Positions 45,980 through 53,535 of a stretch of 64,000 nt of DNA are shown piece after piece. The notes below the pieces were generated by a model. It was not told the origin of the DNA, made no database searches, and saw only the letters and a program-made list of their open reading frames with translations. Source of the DNA: Trinickia dabaoshanensis (GTDB taxonomy: Bacteria; Pseudomonadota; Gammaproteobacteria; Burkholderiales; Burkholderiaceae). The number at the start of each line of letters is the position of its first letter. Positions within the stretch are counted from its first letter, which is position 1. A program made the translations under genes and the position numbers. The stretch is from the NCBI RefSeq assembly GCF_002879885.1, contig NZ_PNYA01000019.1, forward strand, positions 87,113 to 151,112, in the 5' to 3' direction.

Positions 45980-46368
45980 GTGTACCTCGGCGCTGTGCGC
46001 GAACGAATCCATCGGCCGGCGACAAGGTCGCTCGGAACTTTATGTGGATTCGCTGACAGCAGCGAGGTAACAGAGCTCGCGAAGAAGTGCGAACGCTTAA
46101 AAGGTAACCGACGACGGTAAATGTCGTCAAGAAAAATAGTTGGCGATGCCCGGGGCAGTCGACTAACCGACGGACCACGACTCGACGGCCGCTACGGGAG
46201 CCGCAATCCCGCAACCCTCGAAAAGTGAGCCGTCGGCTTGCGTGTCGCGAAACGCCGTTGGACCGGAAGCTTGCTCCTTTGGTACGTGCCTCCGTAATCA
46301 CCTAGCGAGAGGTCGCCCCCTTACCCAGGGGGGACTAGTGCTCGACAGCCTTGGCCAAGTTATATCCG
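45980..46368. other. Gene-free stretch upstream of the H-NS-like gene's 3' end
   Basis: 389 bp with no coding sequence that I can support on either strand; open frames here are short and of shadow composition. Contains a short C/G run CCCAGGGGGGAC near 46,323-46,334 and no convincing terminator. Confidence 0.5.
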
Positions 46369-47112
46369 TCAGGCGGTCGGCGCATCAATAGCAGCAGCAT
46401 CGATTAAGAACTTCGAGCGGTCATCGGCCGCAGCGAGCCATGCAGGCGCCGGACCGCGCCCACTCCAAGTTGCTCCGGTTTCCGGATTGAGATATTTGGC
46501 TGGCTGCTTGCCCTTTGGCGGTCCCTTTCGAACACGCAGTGTCGCAGTCGCTGATGCCTTGCTTTTCGACTTCGGTAACGTCGTCCCAACGGCCGCCCCA
46601 GCGTTCTCGTCGGCTACAATCGAAAACTTCGCTCGGTCCTTCGCATTCGCAATCCACGCCGGCGCGCGACCGCGACCTGACCACGTAGCGCCGGTCTTCG
46701 GGTCACGGTACTTGGCGGGCTGCTGCCCTCGAACGTAGTTGCCTTTGCTTTTAGCCTTGTCGCCGGCAGACGCCGGCATACCCGCTACATTTCCATCGAC
46801 AAGAAAGCGGTCGCGATTCTTTGCATTCGCTATCCAACTCGGAGCCCGTCCACGCCCGCTCCATGTCGCGCCACTCTTTGGGTCCTGGTATTTCGCAGCG
46901 ACGGATGAGGTTTGCGTGGTGGCAGGCTTACCGCGTATTGCTCCATCTTTATTGTTGCCGACGTAGGCCTCGATGTCCTCCACCGAAATCCCATTCTTAC
47001 TCATAAGCTCGGCGATACGACCGAGCACCACCGAGGCTTGCTTTGCTTTCATTGCTTCGGCTTGTTCCTGCAACCGCTGAATTTTTGCTTGGATTGCTTC
47101 CAAGGTCGGCAT
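46369..47112 (-). CDS. H-NS family nucleoid protein with three DNA-binding repeats
   Basis: 247 residues. N-terminal coiled-coil dimerisation region at 1-55 (LEAIQAKIQRLQEQAEAMKAKQ). Then three copies of the H-NS C-terminal DNA-binding motif, each of about 32 residues: 74-105, 134-165 and 206-237. Each has KY-x-DP/NP, GATWSGRG, then AP-x-W and F-L/S-I/V. The linkers are Lys/Ser/Ala-rich. Ordinary H-NS-like proteins of Burkholderiaceae have one such domain and about 95-130 residues. It would bind AT-rich DNA and silence acquired genes. Located at the end of the type VI gene block, same strand. Confidence 0.88.
   Translation of the reverse strand: MPTLEAIQAKIQRLQEQAEAMKAKQASVVLGRIAELMSKNGISVEDIEAYVGNNKDGAIRGKPATTQTSSVAAKYQDPKSGATWSGRGRAPSWIANAKNRDRFLVDGNVAGMPASAGDKAKSKGNYVRGQQPAKYRDPKTGATWSGRGRAPAWIANAKDRAKFSIVADENAGAAVGTTLPKSKSKASATATLRVRKGPPKGKQPAKYLNPETGATWSGRGPAPAWLAAADDRSKFLIDAAAIDAPTA
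46402..46893 (-). repeat. Three in-frame repeats within the H-NS-like gene
   Basis: Coding repeats at 46,798-46,893, 46,618-46,713 and 46,402-46,497, each encoding the GATWSGRG-containing DNA-binding motif. Spacing is about 180 and 216 bp (start to start). Copies 1 and 2 are closest; copy 3 has GPAPAWLAAADD in place of GRAPxWIANAK. Confidence 0.85.
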
Positions 47113-47338
47113 GGGTTCCTCTCAAGAAAACGATTTCGATGCACTATGCCACGGCCGCAATTGTTTTCCCACCTGAATCGAGGCGCTCAGATACTAGGCG
47201 CGCGAATCCTACGGTGTCGGCTTTGAATGGACACTGCGGGCGCGCTGCTCCGACGCTAGAGCCGCCTTCGGGCGACTCTACTTATCGGACACATGCAGGC
47301 CGCGCCCGACATGGGTCACGGACCCGGGGTAGCGGCGA

Positions 47339-47623
47339 TTACGTTGCTATCGAGCCAAGCGCCTGTGACGCGATGAGCTTCGGCAACGGGTCGCATTTGC
47401 ACTGGCAGAGGTCGTTCTCTAGGGCGACTTGCTTGCCCATCACCGTCATCGTGCGCGGCGAGCCGTCAGTGATGATGACGCACTCCGCACCACACGCAGG
47501 GCAGTCCACTGGAGCTCCTAGATAGGCCAGGGGCTGGCCCTGTAGTGACGAATTTCCGATACCATCCTTGACGACTCCGTCACGGTCCGTCTTGTCTCCC
47601 TTTCGAATGAATCGGCGATTCAC
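47339..47623 (-). CDS. PAAR-domain protein (copy 1)
   Basis: 94 residues from GTG 47,621-47,623, preceded by AGGAG seven bases away. Starts RRFIRKGDKTDRDG and contains CPACG, ITDGSPRTMTVMGKQVALE and CQCKC, the PAAR-type sharp tip with cysteine knuckles that cap the VgrG spike. The start overlaps the stop of the DUF6708 gene by 4 bp, so they are translationally coupled. A second, very similar copy lies at 48,645. Role: tip of the type VI spike, bringing the effector to the apparatus. Confidence 0.88.
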   Translation of the reverse strand: MNRRFIRKGDKTDRDGVVKDGIGNSSLQGQPLAYLGAPVDCPACGAECVIITDGSPRTMTVMGKQVALENDLCQCKCDPLPKLIASQALGSIAT

Positions 47624-48591
47624 GAAGCGACTCCTGTTGCCTGCTTCCGGGAGGAATTGCACGCGCGCTCGACGTCTTCGGGCCACACGGGCTCACGGCA
47701 GGTCAGTTGCGCTAGGTAGTGCACTGTCGCTTGAATGAGGCTAGGAAGTGCTGTCACGGCGAGTAGCAACAAAAATGCTGGATTTCGAGACTGAATGATG
47801 TCGGGGACGTCCTGAAACTGCATCTTCAAGGAATTCCGGAACGATATTTTCGTGCTTAAAAACTCGGTCACCGGAGGCACAGATGACGGACCATCCTTCA
47901 TAAACCGCCGATAGAATTCAAAATTTCCATAGAGCAAATCCATTACTTGCTGGCCTGCCGCACTGGTTTCCTCAGCAGTCAGCACGACACGCCGTCCGAC
48001 CGAGAACGTATCAACGACTTGTCCATTGCCGTCCAGAACAAGGCATCGGATGAGACGCGGAGCGGTCCGTGCGAGCCCCGCGCGTGGTTTGCGCTCGACG
48101 TAGAAGAACGCTTTGTCCCAGGGTATCGACAGTACGCCACCAGGGCCGTTGTGACGAAACACATACACCGTTTGATTCAGTCGGTTGAAACGAATAGGCT
48201 TTCGCGTGTAGTTGAAGCAGTCACGCGTCAGGCCCCAGATACCCACCCCGAGCAGGCAAAGCATGACCACCAAAAAGAAGCCAAGGAGTCCGTGAATGAT
48301 TCCCAGTTGTCCGCGCTCTTCGTACACGGGCGGGATGTGGGTCATCATCCGCAATATGCCAGCGGTGCCTGCTAACGAGAAGCTGCCCGGCAACAGGAAT
48401 CCCAGGAGACCCCAACCCTTTTCCCTGAAGTTGGCATCCGAAACCTCAAGGTAAGCGTTGCTCATCGAAAAGACAGTGTTGCCATCCTTGGGCGCATCAG
48501 AGCACGACTCGGACGTCTGAAGACGCGCGGCCACTTCCTCTTCTGCGACCGGCCTGTTCATCCGATACCAAGATAGTCCATCAAATGCCAT
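47620..48591 (-). CDS. DUF6708 membrane protein (copy A), likely immunity or accessory protein
   Basis: 323 residues from ATG 48,589-48,591 (MAFDGLSWYRMNRPV). Two strong hydrophobic segments at about 68-90 and 100-122, and a further one near 275-290; the region between has FNRLNQTVYVFRHNGPGG and IPWDKAFFYVER. Matches the DUF6708 family, which is found next to VasX-like effectors. By position and membrane topology it is a good candidate for the immunity protein against the pore-forming effector upstream; this is inference. Paralogous to the gene at 49,125. Confidence 0.8.
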   Translation of the reverse strand: MAFDGLSWYRMNRPVAEEEVAARLQTSESCSDAPKDGNTVFSMSNAYLEVSDANFREKGWGLLGFLLPGSFSLAGTAGILRMMTHIPPVYEERGQLGIIHGLLGFFLVVMLCLLGVGIWGLTRDCFNYTRKPIRFNRLNQTVYVFRHNGPGGVLSIPWDKAFFYVERKPRAGLARTAPRLIRCLVLDGNGQVVDTFSVGRRVVLTAEETSAAGQQVMDLLYGNFEFYRRFMKDGPSSVPPVTEFLSTKISFRNSLKMQFQDVPDIIQSRNPAFLLLLAVTALPSLIQATVHYLAQLTCREPVWPEDVERACNSSRKQATGVAS

Positions 48592-48644
48592 TTTTTCTGC
48601 ACCACAAGGACGCGCTCTCAAGGCTTGGGTGAAGCGAATCTAGA

Positions 48645-48929
48645 CTATGTCGTGATGGAACCCATGGCCTGTGATGCGATAAGCTTCGGTAGCGGGTCGC
48701 ATTTGCACTGGCAAAGGTCGTTCTCGAGAGCCACCTGCTTTCCCATTACGGTCATAGTGCGCGGCGAGCCGTCGCTGATGATTACCCCCTGCATCCCACA
48801 GGCAGGACATTGCACCGAGGCGCCCAAATAAGCCAGGGGCTCGCCTTGGAACATCGACTGTGCAACGCCGTCGATGACAACACCGTTTCGGTCTGTGGTG
48901 TCGCCTTTGCGGATGAATCGTCGCTTCAT
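48645..48929 (-). CDS. PAAR-domain protein (copy 2)
   Basis: 94 residues from ATG 48,927-48,929 with purine-rich AAGAGATTGAA ahead. Nearly the same as the copy at 47,339 after residue 45: CPACG, GSPRTMTVMGKQVALE, CQCKCDPLPKLIASQA. It differs in the N-terminal half (RKGDTTDRNGVVIDG). It lies between the two DUF6708 genes, 53 bp upstream of copy A. Confidence 0.87.
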   Translation of the reverse strand: MKRRFIRKGDTTDRNGVVIDGVAQSMFQGEPLAYLGASVQCPACGMQGVIISDGSPRTMTVMGKQVALENDLCQCKCDPLPKLIASQAMGSITT

Positions 48930-49124
48930 TTCAATCTCTTGTTTCAGCAGCATCGGGGGTCCTCGGCGCGTTCATCCAGCGAGCCGCCACCGAGTTCCAA
49001 AACGCCTTGGTTCTTTGCCGTCACAACAACGCGGCTCGGGCATGTTGGGGCTCGCGTATTTCTCTGTTTTCCGGCTGGTAGGACTCTACATAGGAGCTTG
49101 ACGCGTCTCCATCGTCACAGCGGC

Positions 49125-50096
49125 TTACGATGCAACTCCCTGCGCCACTGTCGCCGACGAATTGCACGCGCGCTCGACGTCTTCCGGCCAGCGGGGTTCC
49201 CGGCAGGTCAGCTGGGCAATGTAGTGCGTTGTTCCCTCGATAAAACTCGGAAGCGCAGTGACGAGTAGAAGCAACCACAATGCAGGATGACCTGACTTGA
49301 CGATGTCGGGCGCGTCCTCGAACTGTAGCTTCAGCGAGTTCCGCAATGACACTTTGGTATCGAGATACTGCGTCACTGGTGGTACGGCGGTCGGCCCTTC
49401 TTCCATGAACCGTCTGTAGTATTCAAAGCAGCCATAGAGCTGGCCCATCACTCTCTGACCAAGAGGGCTGTTCTCATCCGTTGCGAGCACAAATCGCCGT
49501 CCCACCGAAAATGTATCGACGACTTTTCCATTGTCATCCAGCACAAGACAGCGAACGACGTACGGCGCAGTTCTTGTTAGCCCCGCCCTTGACCCTCTTT
49601 CGACGTAGAAAAACGCCTTGTCCCACGGGACCGATAGGACACCTCCTGAGCCGTTATGCCGGAATACGTACACCATTCTATTGGCGCGGTTAAAGCGCAC
49701 GGGGTTTCGCGTGTAGCCGAAGCACGCTCTCGTCAGCGCCCACACACAAACCGCGCATAGGCAAAGCATGAACAGCAATAGTGGACCGAACACCGGCAAC
49801 ACGTAGCCGGATTGCCCATGCTCCCTCACCGCTTCCGGCGGAGAAAGTATCACCCACAACACGAATGCAGTAGCTGCGAAAGCCCCCATTCCCGGCAATG
49901 CGAAGATGACAAGCCCTCGCCCCTTGTCCCGGTAGTTGCCGTCTGAAGCTTCTAGGCAGGCGTCGCTCATCGAAAAGACCGTATCGCCATCCATCGCCGT
50001 CTCGGAACACGACTTTGTGGTCGAGAGGCGCGCAGCGCTCTCCCGCTCAGTTACTGGCCGATTAAGCCTATACCACGACAGTCCGTCGAATGCCAT
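49125..50096 (-). CDS. DUF6708 membrane protein (copy B), likely immunity or accessory protein
   Basis: 323 residues, ATG 50,094-50,096 after GGAGTGAAGAG. Same architecture and most residues as copy A (MAFDGLSWYRLNRPV, FNRANRMVYVFRHNG, VPWDKAFFYVER, and the shared C-terminus LTCREPRWPEDVERACNSS). Starts 12 bp after the effector stop, the position expected of a cognate immunity gene. The 195 bp between it and PAAR copy 2 are unoccupied. Confidence 0.8.
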   Translation of the reverse strand: MAFDGLSWYRLNRPVTERESAARLSTTKSCSETAMDGDTVFSMSDACLEASDGNYRDKGRGLVIFALPGMGAFAATAFVLWVILSPPEAVREHGQSGYVLPVFGPLLLFMLCLCAVCVWALTRACFGYTRNPVRFNRANRMVYVFRHNGSGGVLSVPWDKAFFYVERGSRAGLTRTAPYVVRCLVLDDNGKVVDTFSVGRRFVLATDENSPLGQRVMGQLYGCFEYYRRFMEEGPTAVPPVTQYLDTKVSLRNSLKLQFEDAPDIVKSGHPALWLLLLVTALPSFIEGTTHYIAQLTCREPRWPEDVERACNSSATVAQGVAS

Positions 50097-50108
50097 CTCT
50101 TCACTCCA

Positions 50109-52688
50109 CTAGGAGACTACCGCAACGAGCGCTTTGCAGTCCTCGTCCAGAGTCTGAAATCTCTCTTCTGGGGCCTTTTTTCCGAAATAACACTGCTCGA
50201 GCCACTCGTAGACTTCTCGCTGCTTGAAGTAGCTAATGGCCACCCCTATCGCTGCCGCAAGGATAAGCAACGGCAGGGCCACGATGGCTGCGGTTGCAGC
50301 GGGAAGAAATACAGTCACCGCCAACGCAATCCCTACGCCCATTGACAGCGTGTATAAACCGGCCAGCAGCACGTTACCATGTTTGACTTCGTCGTACGCA
50401 TGATATCCGTCGATGGCGGCCGCAACGAGCCCAACGATTGCGCCGCCATACATCCCCACGAACTGAAAGCGACCACCCCATTTCAGCAATCCCTCTGAAA
50501 TCCTAATGCCGCCCTTCTCGAGTTGCTCAATCGTCGCCGAACTGTATTGTGCGACGCTTGCCACAAGCCCCGCACACGCATTTTTGAATTTGATGTCGTT
50601 CTCGGTTCCGTTGAAGCTATTCGATTTTTTCAACTCGGCGCGAGCAAGGCGCAAGTTGATAGCGTTGAATATTGCTCCAATGCCAGCATAAGCTGGCTCC
50701 CCTCGGGCAAAAAGCCGAAACTTCGGCATATAAATCTTTTCGACGACTTCTGGCGTCAGCGTCGCTGCTGCCATTTTTGTCGACGTTCCAGGGCCTACTT
50801 TGATGCCGACCATAGCGGCTGCTTCGTCCGGAAGGGTCTCGACCGGAACGAACTGCTTCGCCTTGACCTCCCAATCGGTTTCGCCGGCGGGTGCGGCCTT
50901 TTCTTGTAGCCCTTTTTGCAGGTCTTGTACATCGGCTTGCTGTCGTCCAGGCAACATCACCTGCATTTGCCGAGCGATGTAACTGACCCACTGTGCGGGT
51001 GAGCCATACACCGGCCTGCACTCGAATGCTTTTCCCGTTCGCATGCACATTGCCGCGTAGATGACTTTTGCCGCCGCCGCATCCACATTCTGAGTTACTG
51101 TTTCGACAATCGGGCCACCCGCCTCTTGCAAGAGGTTTGCGAATGAACCGGACAGTGCGCGTGCAATGCCGTGGTCTGCGTGTTTCGCGACTTCGGTCAC
51201 CTTACTATAGGACTCGATGAGCTTGGCAACAAATTCTCGTAACGGGTCGCTGTAGCTATAGCTTGCCGCCTCTTTAACCTTGTCGGCTAGTATCGGGTGG
51301 TTCAAGACCAACCCACGCAGCAGCGGGTTGCGAGTGTCTGTGACATCGCCTTTCGCCCATTTGACAAGCACATCGACCGCCTCTGCGCGGTCGGCCGCAC
51401 CTTCAATGCAACTAGCAAGCAGGTTTGTGTAACCGACACCGCTGCGACAATCTCCGGCCTCATAATCGAACTGAAAGACGTCCAGTAGCGCTGAACTGGT
51501 TAGCCATGCCTGATGGTCCTGCGATAGAGGGACAAGCGTATTCGTTTGCTCTTGCTTCAACGCATCAGCCATCTGGCTTTGAAAATCGGTAATCGCGGTC
51601 GGTCGGTAGTGATATGTATATGGCCTCCATGCGTCGGTGCCGGCGGATACGAGGTCCGCCTTCTTCATCTCCTCGATGCTTTTCAGCTGCTTTTCGAGTA
51701 GCTTACCTCCATCGAATACAGCGGAGTTGCCTAGTCCGTCATAGGCACCGAACTCCATCAGACGAGCGCCACTTTCCACGTCTTCGTTGGCTGAGGCGAT
51801 GATGGATTTCCGCATCGCGTCGATTGCGCTAGCCGTCCAAATGCCGTGGCCATAGGGCGCCAGGACAGCGCCAAACGCTGCCCGTTGCTCAAAATTCAAT
51901 TCCTGCGTGATGCCGGCCGGGTCCCACAATGCAAACATCAGCCCCTTGTCGGGCGTAATGGAGTCCATCGCCTTCTTGAGGTCTGGTCCTTGCCCTGAGC
52001 GGTCGTGATATACGAAACAGGCAGTCGTCAAGGCGTCCGGTGGACTTCCCTTGTACTCGCACAGAAGGCCCGCAACGTTCGTCACATTGTCAGCATGAGG
52101 CTGCTTTGTGTTTCCGTTGAACCAACCTGCCGCGTCGAATTTTTGCATCCGTTTGTCGCGGCAGCCCATGATGTTTGTCGCGTAAGCGTCACGAACCTTC
52201 TTCGTCCACCGCTCGTCGCTGAAGGCGATGTAGACGACACCAGCCTTTTGCGCATCCTCGATGGTTATGCACTGCGCGAGCTGGGCGTGTCCTGCTTGCT
52301 TACAGTGAAACGGCTGCTCTAGGCTACGGTCGATGTTCATATCTGGCGGGAATTCGTACAGATTCCCTTCTGCCGTAACGGCATACGCCTGCCAGCGGCC
52401 AGTCTTCGGATAGAACACGTAGACGTACCCGTAACGTAGCGTGCGCAGCGTGTACTTCGCCCTTTTCAATGCGACGCTCATCACGCCATCGCCGAATTTG
52501 CCGCCCATGAGCCGCACCGCGCCGGACGCACTATGAGCCTTGGTGTCGGCGAATGCGGAGTAACGGACCGGCAAGATGGGAAGACCCTTTTTCTTGCACA
52601 TGTTGCAGCTGCCAGACTCACGCGTTGGCGCTTGCAACGCCGATGTGGTCAGTTGACTGATACTCGAGAAGTCGAAGTCGTAGGCCAT
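50109..52688 (-). CDS. VasX/BTH_I2691-type type VI secretion effector
   Basis: 859 residues. The N-terminus carries the VasX-N type motif: CNMCKKKGLPILPVRYSAF (two Cys, at about 28-31) followed by LRTLRYGYVYVFYP and an acidic W-containing strand. The middle is long and mostly helical. The C-terminus (about 725-818) has three strong membrane segments (IVGLVAAAIDGYHAY, LYTLSMGVGIALAVTVF, ALPLLILAAAIGVAISYF) before a charged tail. VasX of Vibrio and its Burkholderia relatives (T6SS effector BTH_I2691 family) disrupt target membranes. It sits between a DUF4123 adaptor gene and a DUF6708 gene, the usual order. Confidence 0.86.
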   Translation of the reverse strand: MAYDFDFSSISQLTTSALQAPTRESGSCNMCKKKGLPILPVRYSAFADTKAHSASGAVRLMGGKFGDGVMSVALKRAKYTLRTLRYGYVYVFYPKTGRWQAYAVTAEGNLYEFPPDMNIDRSLEQPFHCKQAGHAQLAQCITIEDAQKAGVVYIAFSDERWTKKVRDAYATNIMGCRDKRMQKFDAAGWFNGNTKQPHADNVTNVAGLLCEYKGSPPDALTTACFVYHDRSGQGPDLKKAMDSITPDKGLMFALWDPAGITQELNFEQRAAFGAVLAPYGHGIWTASAIDAMRKSIIASANEDVESGARLMEFGAYDGLGNSAVFDGGKLLEKQLKSIEEMKKADLVSAGTDAWRPYTYHYRPTAITDFQSQMADALKQEQTNTLVPLSQDHQAWLTSSALLDVFQFDYEAGDCRSGVGYTNLLASCIEGAADRAEAVDVLVKWAKGDVTDTRNPLLRGLVLNHPILADKVKEAASYSYSDPLREFVAKLIESYSKVTEVAKHADHGIARALSGSFANLLQEAGGPIVETVTQNVDAAAAKVIYAAMCMRTGKAFECRPVYGSPAQWVSYIARQMQVMLPGRQQADVQDLQKGLQEKAAPAGETDWEVKAKQFVPVETLPDEAAAMVGIKVGPGTSTKMAAATLTPEVVEKIYMPKFRLFARGEPAYAGIGAIFNAINLRLARAELKKSNSFNGTENDIKFKNACAGLVASVAQYSSATIEQLEKGGIRISEGLLKWGGRFQFVGMYGGAIVGLVAAAIDGYHAYDEVKHGNVLLAGLYTLSMGVGIALAVTVFLPAATAAIVALPLLILAAAIGVAISYFKQREVYEWLEQCYFGKKAPEERFQTLDEDCKALVAVVS

Positions 52689-52724
52689 TTTCTTTTTCGA
52701 TTCACATTTTGGACGTCGCGGCGG

Positions 52725-53528
52725 TCATTGGTACCGAATGCTCTCTCGCGCAATGGCTTCCCAGTCGGGCTGCGCCCAACGCGCGACGGTTTCCGCGTAC
52801 GGTTGCTTTTCCGGTTGCTGCAGCACGGCCTGCACTCGCGGATGGCGGTCGAAATATGGAGAGACGACGGTGCCATGAAGGGCGAAAGCGAGCAGGTCGC
52901 CACCGGACAGGCCGTATGTCTCCCCCTTCGCCAGTTGGGCGTCAATCAGCGAGGGCATATCGGGCTTGATTGCCGCACCATTGCTGCGTAGCGTCTCGAG
53001 CGCACGCTCGATGACCTCGATGCGGCCCACTTGTGCGTACTGTGCGCTAGTCAGCGCAAAGTCATCACTCGGGACCTTCGCGCCCTCCACCGTCACCCAT
53101 CCATCCTGACGGTCCAGATAGGTCCACCGTCTGACCGGGCCCATCAGCGCTCCCAACTGCTCGTGTTTCAGTATCCATCGGAGGTGCGCGAAAACACGGG
53201 GGTCATAGAAGCGGAAAATCGCCGTCCCGCCATCATGCTTTGGCAGCGCCAGGCGAGTTGAAAGATGGGCATGCAGCCGATGCGTCGCCTTGTCGCACTC
53301 AACGATGGCGCAGATAACAGGCGGTGCTCGCGAGGTGAGAGCATGCTCAGCTCGCTCGCGCAGCGTCGGCAGTTGTTCGTCGGGATGTTCGGCGCAATGA
53401 AGAACCGGTGCATTACCGGCCAATTCCGGTCTCTCTTCCGGCACGAGTTCGCCGACGGGATAGACCGCCGGAATATCGGAAAGCTCCAGCTTCCCGTTGA
53501 GGGGTTCAACGATGACGTAATGAACCAT
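52725..53528 (-). CDS. DUF4123 type VI adaptor (Tap/TEC)
   Basis: 267 residues from ATG 53,526-53,528 (MVHYVIVEPLNG). DUF4123 features: LPTLRERAEHAL, ICAIVECDKATHRLHAHLSTRL, FRFYDPRVFAHLRWIL (the conserved F-R-x-x-D-P-R-V motif), and a C-terminal helical region. Such chaperones load a specific effector onto its VgrG. It is between vgrG (7 bp away) and the effector (36 bp away) on the same strand. Confidence 0.9.
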   Translation of the reverse strand: MVHYVIVEPLNGKLELSDIPAVYPVGELVPEERPELAGNAPVLHCAEHPDEQLPTLRERAEHALTSRAPPVICAIVECDKATHRLHAHLSTRLALPKHDGGTAIFRFYDPRVFAHLRWILKHEQLGALMGPVRRWTYLDRQDGWVTVEGAKVPSDDFALTSAQYAQVGRIEVIERALETLRSNGAAIKPDMPSLIDAQLAKGETYGLSGGDLLAFALHGTVVSPYFDRHPRVQAVLQQPEKQPYAETVARWAQPDWEAIARESIRYQ

Positions 53529-53535
53529 TGGTGGC

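Noticed and set aside
46402..46893. Regularly spaced repeats that might suggest a CRISPR array
   Set aside because: The repeats are in-frame protein-coding copies of the H-NS DNA-binding motif, about 96 bp long and divergent, with no constant short repeat and spacer pattern.
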